A DNA stretch of 64,000 nucleotides from contig CP137672.1 of NCBI GenBank assembly GCA_037976565.1, positions 23,157,134-23,221,133 of the forward strand. Direction: 5' to 3'. This DNA comes from Mesocentrotus franciscanus (taxonomy: Eukaryota; Echinodermata; Echinoidea; Camarodonta; Strongylocentrotidae). Made by a program: the position numbers and the translations under genes. Below are positions 1 through 12,447 of the stretch, piece by piece (the first letter of the stretch is position 1; each line of letters begins with the position of its first letter). Under the pieces are notes generated by a model. It searched no databases. It saw nothing but the letters and a program-made list of their open reading frames with translations, and was not told the DNA's origin.

Positions 1-48
1 TCACTTCAATCTCAAATAACAGGCCTGTTCACACAGGACGAAAAATTG

Positions 49-449
49 TTAAAAGGTAAAGACCAGTTTTTGAAACGCCCCCCTCTCAAAAAATGAAATG
101 GAAGCTCTCATTACCAATCATGTGAAAGAATATGTTTTGACTAATACGTGATGATACAAATTTTGCCGGAAACCGCCTACTAATTGATATATTTGGTAAA
201 TTATTATATCTATTGGGACCAAATAGATATCGTGCAAGTCGCGCGTGTCGGTAGTCCCATATACATCTTTCTGTGTACAGTGCTTGTAACTTTACCAAGA
301 CTGGGCCAAATTTCTTATCATTTTGATGATTCCAGAACCTTGCAGTACACACCAATACTTATATGCTAGATGATCAACCTTTTCTGATCGATTCCACAAC
401 GTTTCTTTCACAATGCAATCGCATGCCCAGAACTGGTCTTTATCTTTAA
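49..449 (+). mobile_element. TTAA-flanked MITE, family R1, full copy
   Basis: The element body is 53-445, flanked by TTAA at 49-52 and 446-449. The termini are inverted and share the core GGTAAAGACCAG / GATAAAGACCAG. The neighbouring unit at about 1350 has the uninterrupted sequence, so target and ends are well defined. A TTAA target is the hallmark of piggyBac-type transposases. No transposase is present, so it is non-autonomous. Other copies lie at 2603, 13236 and 33021 (reverse orientation). Confidence 0.8.
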
Positions 450-561
450 AAAAGAAAAGAAACGTTTAAAGAAAAAAAACTTATAACTTATTTTGTTGGT
501 AGCTGTTGATTGTATATCCTGGCCTGGATGTAAATTACATTTCATCTCTCATTATTTAATT

Positions 562-1255
562 ACCGGTATCCCCTCGCCGACGAAGTCGGAGGGGATATAG
601 AAACGCTGCTGTCCGTCCTTCCGTCCTTCCTTCCGTCCGTCCTTCCTTCCGTAACAAATTTGGTTTCCGACCGATAACTTCAGTAATGTTTTAAGGATTT
701 TAATGAAGTTTGATATGAAGGTACATGTACATGGTATCAAAATACAGGCCAAGTTCGATTTCGGAGTATGTAGGTCAAAGGTCATAGGTCATAGCTCATT
801 AAATATGCGAAAAAATACACATCTGGTTTCCGATCGATAACTTTAGTAATGTTTGACGGATTTTAATGAATTTTGATATGAAGGTTCATGGTATCAAAAC
901 ACAGCCTAAGTTTGATTTCGGAGTATGTAGGTCAAAGGTCATAGCTCATTAAATATGCGAATCTGGTTTCCGTTCGATAACTTAAATAATGTTTGACGGA
1001 TTTTAATGAATTTTGATATGAAGGTTCATGGTATCAAAACACAGCCTAAGTTCGATTTCGGAGTATGTAGGTCAAAGGTGAAAGGTCATAGCTCATTAAA
1101 TATGCAAAAACACCTAATAATATATGTGAAAATGTGGTTAACTTCCTTGCCTAGTAATATAATAGTATGGTCTAATGGAGGTAACTTGTTCTGACGTATA
1201 TAGGCCATTTGTACCCTGCGAGGGGATGCTATGCTTTGCATTGACTTTTCTAGTT
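562..1255. mobile_element. Non-autonomous element with GGGG-type ends and internal tandem repeats
   Basis: This insertion is precise relative to the empty site at about 1473, where the flanks TATTTAATT and GTCTTTCTC are contiguous. Its left end carries a small hairpin (CCCCTCGCCGACG/CGGAGGGG), followed by a CCTT/CCGT-rich tract. The right end has GCGAGGGGATG in inverted sense. From 657 to about 1105 it contains three diverged tandem units of about 125-160 bp, marked by the block GGTTTCCG.TCGATAACTT. No transposase frame is visible and the superfamily is not clear. Confidence 0.65.
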
Positions 1256-1770
1256 GTCTTTCTCTTAGGAGATTGTTTCTGTAATAGTCAATTCTCATGA
1301 GCTTCAGATGTTCACTTCAATCTCAAATAACAGGCCTGTTCACACAGGACGAAAAATTGTTAAAAAAAGAAAAGAAACGTTAAAAGAAAAATAGCTTATA
1401 ACTTATTTTTTTGGTAGCTATTGATTGTATATCCTGGCCTGGATGTAAATTACATTTCATCTCTCATTATTTAATTGTCTTTCTCTTAGGAGATTTTTCT
1501 GTAATAGTCTATTCTCATGAGCTTCAGATGTTCACCTCATTCTCAAATAACGAGCCTGTTCACACAGGGGAAGAGAACAAAATTGTTATAAAAAAAAATG
1601 TTTTAAGAAAAGGAGCTTATTACATGACAATTTGCTTTAATTTTGTTGGTAGCAGGTGATTTAAGGAATTTATATCCTGGCCTGGATGTAAATTATATTT
1701 CAACTCTCATTCCTATAATACATTCCTTACATGTAATAGTAAAGAGAAGAAAAAACAAAAAAACAAACAA

Positions 1771-1804
1771 ATAGTATGACTGAGGTATACCTCAGTCATA
1801 CTAT
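1771..1804. repeat. Perfect 34-bp palindrome
   Basis: The two 17-base halves are exact reverse complements with no spacer, centred on GGTATACC. It could extrude as a cruciform or form a hairpin in RNA. It follows an A-rich stretch. It may be the remains of a small inverted-repeat element, but no flanking duplication is clear. Confidence 0.85.
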
Positions 1805-2602
1805 CAAACTGACTCAACACTGACTCCAAACCGATTGATTCTTCACCATTTAGGGTAAGGTAATTGTTTATAAAGTCTGTTATCAGTCTGGTATCAGTCT
1901 CACCCATCTGACTTGGTTCCTAGTTCCTTGATATTGATTAAATAAAAACCATGGAAACATTTTTGTTAGGGAGACGGGTAGAGAATGCACTAAAATTATA
2001 ACTTGGATTTAAGACAATGTGATTTTTAAATGCATCTGATGAAAAATTCTGATGGAATGCATCTGATGAAAGAAGAAACTTCTAATAAGCTCTCAAATGG
2101 AAAATGGACAAGAGAAAAAGCGCTTCCAGGGGCGAACAGATCTGCTTGCATTTAGGCAGGCACAAGAACTAAAACCTTTTAGTAGGATGTCAAAGCAGTA
2201 ATGGATCTTCACAAACATTAGATTGAAAGAAGAATATGCGCTAAGCAATTTCCTCGGTAGGCGGGACAAACTACAATAATATATACAAAAAGATGAGAAA
2301 GTATGTCGCTCCAGTTTTGCCAGGCGTAAAAATAGCCCCATCTTGAAGAGTTCACATCTCATAGCCATTATCTTTCTGGCATGTGTCAGGTTTGATTAAG
2401 GCCTTGGCCAAGAATCGTATGAGAAACAGTTCTACGAGTGTCGGTGATGAAGAGAATAAATTTTGGAGTCTGTGTTGTAATGGTATCTGGCATTTGCTTT
2501 GGTGACATTTCTCCGGCGACATTTGCTTCAGGCTTTATGCTCTCAAAGATATAGGGTAAGGGTTGTGATTAAGTTACAAGTTTGTTGAGTGTTAGAGTTA
2601 GA
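1805..2602. other. Unassigned non-coding stretch
   Basis: No convincing gene is seen. The only frame over 80 codons (minus strand, about 2093-2368) has no recognisable domain. GGTGACATTTCTCCGGCGACATTTGC at about 2500 is an imperfect internal repeat of unknown origin. Confidence 0.5.
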
Positions 2603-2704
2603 TTAAAGAGAAGGTTGAGTTCTGGTCATGCGATTGCATTGTGAAAGAAACAATGTGGAATCGATCAGAAAAGGTTGATCATCTAGCATATAAGTATTGG
2701 TTTC
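2603..2704 (-). mobile_element. Truncated R1 MITE fragment
   Basis: It starts at a TTAA (2603-2606) with the terminus AGAGAAGGTTGAG, then follows R1 in reverse orientation through the GGTTGATCATCTAGCATATA block. The match stops abruptly at about 2704, and the other end is missing. The terminus is the variant also seen at 13236. Confidence 0.75.
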
Positions 2705-3674
2705 AAAAGTGTACATAGCTTAGTTTTGACAGTTTTGACCTATTTATCAAACTATCTCTTTTCTAAGTCTCAAAAATGTTTTTAAAAATGATTTCAGAAA
2801 AAGAAAAGAAAGATCCAACAATTTTGACATCTGCCACATATTCAGGATTGCCTGCAAGATAATGTGACAGGCCTGGGACTCACTAGCTCAAGGAGTCGGC
2901 GCTAAAATGAATTATGTTTGCTCAGATGTGTCATTAGGGGCCTTTTGCCATGGATATGGTCATCCATTGTGAGTCTTTCTGTCCGACAACGTTGACTCTC
3001 CGGTCTCCCCCGATGGGAAAGGAAACATCTGTAGGACACGAAATTATAATGTATTTTGGAATGCAAAGTCGTTAATCCGTAAACTACCGAATTCTCTCAA
3101 CCATGAGGCTTAATGCAGGAAACATGATCACAGAGACTTATAAAATCAACCAAATATAATTTCAATAACCTCACCCATCATCTATCCAAACGTGAGAAAA
3201 TCACAATGACATAATTACGTAATCGAATTATGAGTTCTGTGGGATATACAATGGGTTATTGGAATTTCTCCTGAGCCGATTTCTCAAAAGTTTTTGCGAT
3301 TGTGTTAAGTACCAGTGGGCAACAAATAGGTTTAGCGTTCATGCACACTGGTTTGCCAACAATAATGTTCCTGTTATACCATGGCGTATAGAGTAAGTGG
3401 ATCTTTAAGAGATTGTTTTTCCATAATGAATAAGAGAAACAAAAGCATGTATTGATTATTTGTGTAATATTTTTAATGGGGCCAGAAGACTATGAATACA
3501 TTTTTAAAAATCACAAAACAATGATAGTGATTTTTAAGTAACGGGAAGTTCTAGGTATGAAAAAAAAGAATTTATGGAAAATTGTTGAAATGCTCATTGT
3601 GTTTTATGTTCATCAAAGATACACATGCCAAATCATCATTCATTCTATTCTGTCCATGATTACCAATGAATCTA
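2705..3674. other. Unassigned non-coding stretch
   Basis: AT-rich sequence with no open frame of note, no repeat shared with the rest of the window, and no splice-flanked coding segment that I can recognise. Confidence 0.5.
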
Positions 3675-3912
3675 TAATATTAATAATAATAATATAATAA
3701 TAATATTGGGTTCTTGTATAGCGCTCATATGTGTCAGACTTGACACTCCTGGCGCTCCCGATTATTACCTTGGCTTTAGCACGGCCGCCATTACGGTGCT
3801 GTAGCATTTCAAGGAATTAATTCCTGCCAGGTTCCCATTTACATCACCTGGGTTGAGTGTGGCAAATGTAGATCAATGTCTTGCCAAAGGACATTAGTGT
3901 AGCGGCACACAT
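3675..3912 (-). mobile_element. SINE fragment with ATT tail, tRNA-like head missing
   Basis: The block GGCAAATGTAGATCAATGTC and its following 25 bases are shared almost identically with the SINE at 54967-55318. On the minus strand the 3' end reads GAGCGCTATACAAG and then (ATT)n. The tRNA-like promoter part present in the other copy is lacking, so this copy is 5'-truncated. Confidence 0.7.
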
Positions 3913-5281
3913 CTAGTGAAGATGTCTAAAAGTTTTAGGTCATCACTCCTTTCTTTGTATGCCTGTCTTCACTTCTACCCAGCATTCCATTTACATTATT
4001 ATAAAGAAATAGATACTTCATAAATTTTCAAGGCTCCCATCCACTACTTTCTTTAGAATGATTTTCATCTTAAGTTACAAAATTTATGAGCCATGCAGGA
4101 TTTGCACAGTGTCGTACAGAATTTGGAACAAAAAGTCTCCCTCCATTATGGATGTTTATAGAATCTTTCTGTTTGAAACCAGTTCCTAGTTTCAGAAACA
4201 CTTGATGCTGCTGCAGGAGGAAAATGTAATGACTCAAGTTAAATACATTGAACAGATGAAAGAAGAGCGAGTGTTGACTTTACACGCTGTGCAGCTTTTT
4301 TCGCAGAGCGTCCACTTGCTCCAAATTTAATTTTGAAGGCATCTTTAAGCATCAGCCTCTTCAGGTTAGGGATTGATTGATGATGCATCTGCAGGAGTGA
4401 CCCCCCTCCCCCTGGAAATGATGGAAATAAAAGCTTTATGCCTCCTTAATTTTATTTTCCCCTGTTCCATACCTGACGAAATTGTTTGCATAGTGTATCT
4501 TCCAGCTCAAGCTCCCCTCAAATTTGCACGCTGGCTCGCTAAAAATACAGCCCCAACCTCGTTACGATGTCGTATATCACCGGGGATTGCGACAGTTATG
4601 TCTTACGAGGCGGCAACCCATCTGCAGGCACAGGGTCTATATGTGAAGTGTCTATTGCAGATGTCAGTGCAAACATTGCAATGTTGGCAAGAAAACTATG
4701 GATTTTGTTGATTTTGTGGCAGGAACTTTGTAAGGAGGGATATAGATTTTGCTTCCTTTTCACACAAATCAAATTTAGGTGCAGTCTTTTGTTGCAAAAT
4801 TGAGGTCACGCGCAATGAGTCTTTCAAGTTTTGCCACCATTTTTATTTTTCAGGAAATATGGTTTGTAGTGGTTAGCTCATGTGCTTGTTTAAATTGTTG
4901 TTGTTACAACGTATCCCTCCTTTTCTCCTTATTTTAATCACTAATGTGAAAATGTTCTTCCATCTCAAAGATTTATTTTTAGCATGTCTACTATTTCTCT
5001 ATTTCATACTACCGGTCTCCTGATATTTAATTTCTTGCTGTCAAATTAGTTTCTTCTATATTTTCCTGAAAAAAATCAATGCATATGCTTTTTGGTCATT
5101 TGCTTCTGTTTATCTCCATCTCTGTCAATTTGTTTTCTTCTTCTCAAATTGTTCTCTTTTTATTCCTTTTTCTTTCCTTCTTACTCTGAATTTATTAATT
5201 TTCTTCCTACGGTGACAAATATTGTGCAAATGTTCTTCCACATGGTAATTTGACTACTTCTGCTTTCTTTTTCTATTTCAT
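3913..5281. other. Unassigned non-coding stretch
   Basis: T-rich and pyrimidine-rich in its second half. Overlapping short frames at 4373-4803 look like chance: no known domain, and no splice context that I can defend. Confidence 0.5.
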
Positions 5282-5359
5282 AATATTTATGTTTCATCGC
5301 TGATATCTTGTCGCTCTCACAATATTTATGTTTCATCGCTGATATCTTGTCGCTCTCTA
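5282..5359 (+). repeat. 39-bp tandem duplication
   Basis: The block beginning AATATTTATGTTTCATCGC is present twice head to tail with essentially no divergence, which implies recent slippage or duplication. Confidence 0.85.
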
Positions 5360-6247
5360 AGGGTTTCCCCCTTTTCTTTCTGAATGAATCAGCATATCCT
5401 TTTCACATATTCCCTTTGTATCTCTTGGTCTCAATCATACTCTATCTTTTCTCAGAATCATTATGTGTCCATCTTTTTTCTTGTATGTCTTCATCTATGT
5501 CGACAGTAAATTCTTGTAATTTTTGCTTTTATTCAAAAAAAGAAAAATCTTGACTAGGTTCATATAGATTTCATAACTTAAGCAACATCTTGTTTCAATG
5601 TTATAAATAATACAAAATAAGGCTGAAAATTTGAAAGAAAATAAAGTTAACTAGAAGAAGGAGAAAAATTATTCAACAGTTCAAATGATTCATTTGTTTC
5701 CATGGGTTACTCAACCCTCAAACTGCCAACAGTGCTTTATACCTCTCAACCACAGACAAACTTTGCTTGGAAACCGCTCTCATCTTCTATCTATTTTGCT
5801 GTTTTTGTTGTTGCCAAAGTTTAACTGCTAATTTCAGAGCAGACGTGTAGAGCTGAGCTTGAAAGTCAGTGCAGAATGCTTTGATGAAAATTAGGTATTG
5901 GATATTTCATTTTTAAGTGTTGTAAAGAAATGTTGGCATGCACCCAGTAGATTTTATTTTTGTAGTCATAAACAGTTTAGATAACTCCTATAATGATGTT
6001 ATTTAGAGCTGAATTACTTCCACTGCCAAAAATATAGTATTGATTAATTGCCTTTGTCTGTTCACAAAAAGTTAAAATTTAACTTCTAAGCCCATCAAAT
6101 CGTTTGCTCACGCTTATCGATTTGTCATTTATATCCTTGCAAACATATTTATTGATTTTGTTGCAAAATCAAATTAAAAATAAATGAAACATGAGCATTT
6201 GATGGTCTGCATACAATGCATGAAATAAATATATTACATGGAAATAT
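5360..6247. other. Unassigned non-coding stretch
   Basis: AT-rich sequence. I see no gene, RNA gene or repeat structure here. Confidence 0.5.
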
Positions 6248-6665
6248 CAAATATTTATCTTGCATTTAGTTACAGCAAGCAGTCAACACAAATATGGGTT
6301 ATGATATACAAAACAAAATATATATATACAATATGAAAATAACCAATATTTATCTTGCATTTAGTTACAGCAAGCAGTCAACACAAATGTGGGTTATGAT
6401 ATACAAAACAATATATATACAATATGAAAATAACCAATATTTATCTTGCATTTAGTTACAGCAAGCAGTCAACACAAATGTGGGTTATGATATACAAAAC
6501 AATATATATACAATATGAAAATAACCAATATTAATCTTGCATTTAGTTACAGCAAGCAGTCAACACAAATGTGGGTTATGATATACAAAACAAAATGTAT
6601 ATACAATATGAAAATAACCAATATTTATCTTGCATTTAGTTACAGCTAGCAATCAACACAGATGT
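6248..6665 (+). repeat. Minisatellite, about 4.5 units of 91-96 bp
   Basis: Units begin near 6251, 6346, 6437, 6528 and 6620 with ATATTTATCTTGCATTTAG and contain GCAAGCAGTCAACACAAATG. Units 2-4 are nearly identical; the first and last differ more, as expected for unequal exchange within an array. Confidence 0.9.
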
Positions 6666-6933
6666 AGGTTACCTTCTGAAAATGCTACGTAATGTCAATG
6701 TTATTTTAAAAAGTTGTATCTTTATTTTCTTTCAACTCGACATTTACCCATCAGAAAAAAAATAGTAATCAAATTTGGGATGGTAAATTATCTTCAAAAC
6801 AGGGACCCTAAGGAAGAAGAGATCCGGAGTTGTGAATACATCTGTCCACATACTTTCTCTGTAACCTTTCCAAATTTGTAATGTATGGAGTGGGGGATTT
6901 CACACCACCTCAAAATGTTATTAAATGTATGAT

Positions 6934-6934
<1 letters not shown>

Positions 6935-6968
<34 letters not shown>
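6935..6968. repeat. (AT)n microsatellite
   Basis: An uninterrupted AT dinucleotide run of about 30 bases. Confidence 0.95.
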
Positions 6969-6970
<2 letters not shown>

Positions 6971-9507
6971 CCTCTCTCATTATAAGAGAAAATTAGTGAT
7001 GATACATTCTATTGGTTGTGTCAACTTTAAAAAAAAAGGACTATTCATAAAAGCTGTCTTGGATATGTTAAAGTGGAAGCAAGAATTTCTTTAGAGCAAT
7101 ATGTTTGCTTTTGTATCTGTAATTTACCAAAGTTATTTTTTTCTCCCCCTCCCCCCTTTTTAAAAATAGTTTTCCAGAGCTAAACCAGTCACTGCCCTCA
7201 TGTTTCCCCCCACTTGTGTTAAGTGGCATTAATATATGCATGAATTAAAGTTAAATAATGAATAAGTTTCTACAAATCATCTGCCATTCTAATACCTATA
7301 TTGTTAACATTTTGTTAGGTACGGTCTTTTGAATAATTCAAAGATGATCAGATGATAACATTAAAACTTTATTTATTTCATTGATTTCATGGGCATTAAT
7401 AAGATCTCAAGGTTCATGAAAATTGCCATTGTAACTCAGGAGATGCGTTGTGTCATTTCATATAACTCTGCTGATTTCCTACAAGATTTTGTAATCAATC
7501 TGCCTTGTAAGAGTCGACCAGAACATGTTTGGACTTTTGAGATCTTTTGAATGACTCTGTGATAATATGAAATCTCCTGGAATGATATAAGATGTTGCGA
7601 GTTAGGTACCTGGCTATCACTGAGGTAAGCGTACTCCCCATTTGCCTAAAGGGTGATCACTCTTCAACCGCATGTTTGATCTATAGCGAGGAAGAGGAAG
7701 GCCGGGTTTTTCGATAGTGAGCGTTTGAATGACGGCGCGTGCCGCGGTAGGTTACGGAATGGAGTCGGTATTAATTCAATTACCATTTGCATTTGTTGCA
7801 AAGGTGAAGTTTCATGTGGAAAAGCTTTGAGCCTTCTGGATGACTCTTTGACTGCTGAGCTAGTTGCTCTCATAGTTTGACATTACAGACAAAACAGAGT
7901 TTTATAACGTAAGAAAAGTTAAACAAGAGCAGTGAGCAATTTAGCTCTTAAAACTTATTCAACCCTTTCAGGACAGGGATTTAATTTTAAGGCTAACTTG
8001 ATCACATATTGCTTTTTATTCAAATTGGCAACAATTATGTTCTTTTTAATGCTACGTAGTTGTAATAAATTAAAAACATTTTTTGAAAATTTGAAGAATT
8101 TTTTTTTCTCCAAATTTTGATAAAAAAACAGTGATTTTGAACTACTCAACATATTGCCATTTAAAGGATTTTGATGTTATTAATCAATGTTATTCTTTAT
8201 TTGTGTATCATTGTAGTTTATTGAATCAGTTGTATTTCAATTGATGTTTTTACTCTCAAGTTGTAAATTTAATTTGTTTCAGCCTTATGGCTACTACTTA
8301 GAACGTTTAGATTAGAAACCATACATATCAGATAATATCAAACCATATTCTAAAGCTTATTTTCCTACAGTGTGGGATTGCAACAAAATGGACACGATAC
8401 ACCCTGTATGTGCCGAAATTTTTGCCCTTTCTTTTCATGCATCTGTTACATTTCTAGGGCTCTGAGTCAAAAGTAACTGGAAAAAAAAGCTATTGAAAAC
8501 AATGATTAAAAGTACATAAGAGCAATGACCAATTTAGCTCTTGAGAGTTTCAAAAGAGATGTGGTAAAAAAACAGTATGGTAAACAATTATTTTAAAAGC
8601 TTGTACAGTGAAATCTCTCTGTATTTTAATACAGCAAATTATCTAAAAGAGTTGCAGTAAGCACAAAGGGATTTTTGAAATTTGTTACACTTGTGCCAAT
8701 CCATTGTCTACGACACTAAAAACATGACCTGAAATTACAAGAAATGTTTTGGTACTTTTGCATAGTTAAACTTGTTTGCATACAGGAAAGGGTGCCTCAC
8801 AGACATGGGCATTTTTTTTTTACAATCACATAACACCTTTAGTATTGCTTATTGTATCTGCAAATGCAGAAAGATATGTTGAAAGATATAAGATTATTTT
8901 CTGTTTTTATCGCTAAAGTCTGCATGCTATGCACTTGTCCTCTTCCACACTTCTTGCTTTAGAGCACCAATTATTTGTAAGAAACCAATATTTCAAAGAA
9001 TTCCTTTTGTTACCTTTCTTTTATCAATTCAATATCAAGCCTTTCTAGAAATTATCAACAAAATACAGTGAAGGGTTATACAACATTGAAGTGTTTTACA
9101 ATCGACTGAAGCAGCTGGTATCAAAATTGGCAAATATTTGATCAAGGAATTATAAGACACGATCGATCGACTAGACTAGTAATTTAATACCTATTTGTAT
9201 TCATTCATGCAATTTTCTCATCAGAGGAGAAATTTGATAGCATCCTAACTTGAACTTGTTAAGTTTTGGGGTTAAAAGGTGAATCAGGAGCTAAATTGAT
9301 GTCATCGCTTCTTGCTACCCTAGCAATTTCTTTAAGTGGGGAAAGCGTTTACGAGGGAAAATGGCCCAAAGCGGTATTTAAGTGATTTGTTATCCCATAA
9401 ACTAGGGAGTTGGTTGAATTGTGGTGAATTATAGCTTTACCTTAGTGGATATTGGAATGATAGTTTTGTTCCATCTTTAAGGTTTGTTTTATTTCTTGTT
9501 GTCCCCC
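6969..9507. other. Unassigned non-coding stretch
   Basis: AT-rich. Two short similar segments at about 7925-7955 and 8518-8545 share AGAGCA.TGA.CAATTTAGCTCTT, which is self-complementary at its ends. No coding sequence is supported; the frames near 7664-8152 have no domain and no context. Confidence 0.5.
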
Positions 9508-9518
9508 TCTCTATCTCA

Positions 9519-9611
<93 letters not shown>

Positions 9612-9932
9612 GTCTCTATCAGTATGTCTTTATCTCTGCCAATGACAACATATTCTCTTTCTCTTTTATCATCTTTTTTCGTCACTCCTCCCTCTCACCA
9701 TTTTTTTGTTTTTGTTTTTTGGGGGGTCTCTCTCACTTCTCTCTTTCTCATCAATGATCTGTCACTTTTACTTCACCCTCTTGGCCTCTTTCCTGCTCCC
9801 TCCCTCCTCTCTCTCTCTCTTATTTGGCTCTCTCTATCTCTCTCTCTCTCTCTCTCTATCTATCTCTGTCTCTGTCTCTGTATGTCTGTCTGTCTCTCTT
9901 TCCCTCTATTCCTCCCTCTCTTTCTTGTAACA
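9508..9932. repeat. CT-rich microsatellite region
   Basis: Long (CT)n runs around 9523-9608 and 9810-9925 with interspersed pyrimidine-rich sequence. All open frames across it are low-complexity Ser/Leu or Arg/Glu translations and are not genes. Confidence 0.95.
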
Positions 9933-10672
9933 GCTTATTGCTGAGATCAATCGAAATGAAATTACAAATGAAATTACAAATGATTTATTGACAGAAGAAA
10001 GTGTCAACACTTTGGATAATTCAATTCATATGTTCAATCATCCAGGTTTTTTTTTTTTCTTTATAAGGCCTCACATATTAAGAAAGAAAATACTTGATTC
10101 AAATCAAAATCAAAACAAGCAAAATTGTGAACAATTTGCATTCAAGATAGAAGATACTACATTTTTCGTTTTTCTATCTCATTCCATATTTGAAAATTGC
10201 TTTTTTTCATCATGTCTGCCTGATGTTAAATGTGGTATTTTAATTTCTTAATATCTTTCTTTTCTTTCTTTCTTTTTCTTTTTTCTTTTTTCTTTTTTTT
10301 TTTTTACTTGTATTTCATTTTATTTGGCTTTCAAAGAAACATCTTTAAAAAAAAAAAAAATCATGCTTGTACTGTATAAGTGCCTCACCCCTTTCCACCT
10401 GTGAATTTTGTACATGTTAGTTTTACATCGATGATATTTTCAATTATTAATGCATTGAATTTGTACAAGGGCTCAATTACATCTTATGACGAACCTTTAA
10501 ATGGGACACAGACCAACACCAAGAAACAAATAAGGACGAAAAAATGCTAAGAGAGAGAGAGAGGGGGTAGCAGATAAAAGCAAGGAAAGGGGGATTATGT
10601 GTAACAGATAAACAGAACAATCAGAGAGGGGTCAAAATAAAAAGGAACAGACATAATGAGAGGTGCCTATCC
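9933..10672. other. Unassigned non-coding stretch with T and A runs
   Basis: Contains a C/T-rich run at about 10255-10305 and a poly-A run near 10349. The 87-codon frame at 9988-10251 is F/N-rich and has no recognisable feature. Confidence 0.5.
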
Positions 10673-11197
10673 CCCTGTCCACACACAACATTTTCCGTGA
10701 TTAGGCGTGATTAGTTATACCGTTTCGCGATAGTTATACCGTTTTGCGATAGTAATATATGATGAAATTGTGTGTGTGGACGCTTACTAACGATACGACG
10801 TATAACGAAACGCAGGTTTGGGCATCGTTTCGAACTAGAACTCAATAACTAATCACGCCTAATCACACCTAATCACGCTTAATCACGGAAATTTTGTGTG
10901 TGGACGGAACTAGTCTAACTGGGCGGGGCTTAACGTCGGATCGCGCGCGAAAGGAGACCTGACCTCTCATTTCCGCTTCCATTTCATGACCGCAGTAGCA
11001 AACTGCGCACCTATACGACATTTCGCTGTAGAGTTTTGGTATTACTTTCTTGTGTGTGTGGACACCCTGGAATTTATACAATGATTCTTTATACGACGTT
11101 TCTTGTGTGTGGACACCCTGGAATTTATACGATGATTCTTTATACGACGTATCGTTATAGAGTTTCGGGATAAATTGTTTTGTGTGTGGACACGCTG
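10673..11197 (+). mobile_element. MITE-like element, family R2, copy 1
   Basis: The ends are inverted: TGTCCACACACAA at the left, and its complement TTGT..TGTGTGTGGACA at the right. A near-identical copy lies at 34355-34864, so family membership is secure. Inside are several short direct repeats of TGTGTGGACACCCTGGAATT and of the AATCACGCCTAATCACG motif. There is no transposase, and the target duplication is not clear because both left flanks are C-runs. Confidence 0.75.
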
Positions 11198-11330
11198 TCG
11201 CTGTCTCTAACGTCTCGCCTCCTCAGTGATTCCAAGTTGATAGGCATTTCTTGTTTTCCAGTAAATATTGATTTTCTCAACAAAGGTCCTAATGTACAAT
11301 CATCGAGAAATTTTGATAAAGTTTAATACA

Positions 11331-12447
11331 TTAAAGGGATTGGGTATCTTTGTCTCAGATTCTAAACAAAATCCTGGATTTAGCTCATGCTGCAATCATA
11401 ATTATAAACCTTTTGGTCAGTCAGGAATCCCATGATGTTTACAAGCCGATCGCCCGTCTGATTATCAAGATATTTTTGATTGGAATCCGAAATATAAAAA
11501 ACCGTTTTCCCAACGTTTTTTTTATAAGACTACAGTTTATTGGGGAAAATGAGTATGGTAAAACTGGTCACTCAAAGATTTTTTACTTTTTTGAGGCACT
11601 TCATGATAATTTTGAAGCGCAGTTTTGTTAGGGCTTCAATATTACACCATATCACAGACGCTGATAGCACCATGGACCTATTACGGATGGACATTCGACG
11701 TGATTCTTTCTTTGATCCAATGAGTTCCACCGCCTTCTGATTATGTGCATCTTAATGAGAACATTCAGCTGTTCTAACAATAACGACTGCTCAAGCATTA
11801 TCGGTCATTGACAAGGAGCAGTTTCCCTCTTTTGGGTTTTGTTTGGATGGTGTGCTCTGTAAGAGTGTGTCTTTAAAAAGCATCCCCGATGGGGAGCAGC
11901 AAAGTGGAAAAGCAGACGATTTTGGTGATATGAAATGTACTATTACTGATTCGCACACTTTCACACACCCATGACCTTATAAAACAATTAGAAGGCCATG
12001 ATCTTTATAAGCCCTGTGCATTGTAACTTTGGAATATTATGAGGAAATTGGGGGAAACGGGATTTTAAATCACAACCAATCCAAATATAACCTCTATCTG
12101 GAAATATAAACGTGTTTTTCAAAATAAAATACAGTACACGGAACAACAATTTCGGATTATAAACCAGAACTGCACATCGATTTTCCATGATTTAAGCGAG
12201 TTATTATCTTCTGCGCATGATGATTAACATGTGTAAAATCACTATCTTGATTCTGTCCCGGCTTTTTGGCGGTGGACCTCATGAGATCAAAGTGAAGAAA
12301 CATGTACGGAATGTTATTGAAACGACATTGACGGAGACAATCACAATGAATTCGATAACAAAACGACGAATGTCCATCCGTAATAGGTCCATGATAGCAC
12401 GTAGGGACATGCATCTCAGATTTGGCATTGTTAAAACAATGCCTTTC
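11331..12447 (+). mobile_element. TTAA MITE, family R3, copy 1, interrupted by another element
   Basis: It begins at TTAA 11331-11334 with AGGGATTGGGTATCTTTG and matches the copy at 33654 up to the GACGCTGATA block near 11665. The remaining R3 sequence (CATGCATCTCAGATTTGGC) resumes at 12410, after a nested insertion at 11671-12392. The right TTAA has decayed to TTCA. Short frames here are chance translations shared by the other R3 copies. Confidence 0.8.
11663..12400. mobile_element. Nested 722-bp element with 27-bp perfect terminal inverted repeats
   Basis: The body is 11671-12392. The left end CATGGACCTATTACGGATGG plus ACATTCG is matched perfectly, in reverse complement, at the right end. 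The octamer GATAGCAC lies at 11663-11670 and again at 12393-12400, and is an apparent target-site duplication. It interrupts an R3 MITE. An 8-bp duplication fits hAT or Merlin-type elements. No transposase frame is visible. Confidence 0.85.

Larger units (their letters stand above)
1..1712. repeat. Three diverged tandem units, about 215-250 bp each
   Basis: The block starting TTCACTTCAATCTC occurs at about 2, 1311 and 1531. The block ATATCCTGGCCTGGATG occurs at about 513, 1423 and 1674. They keep the same order each time, so this is a three-unit direct repeat. The first unit is stretched to about 1.27 kb by two insertions, at 53-445 and 562-1255, for which the second unit supplies the empty sites. 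Open frames of 60-90 codons here are not conserved between units, so I call no gene. Confidence 0.8.

Noticed and set aside
6248..6665. CRISPR-like regular repeats
   Set aside because: Whole units are repeated with no unique spacers; this is a eukaryotic minisatellite.
11350..11740. Overlapping 93- and 66-codon frames
   Set aside because: They lie in an R3 MITE; other R3 copies do not keep the frames open.
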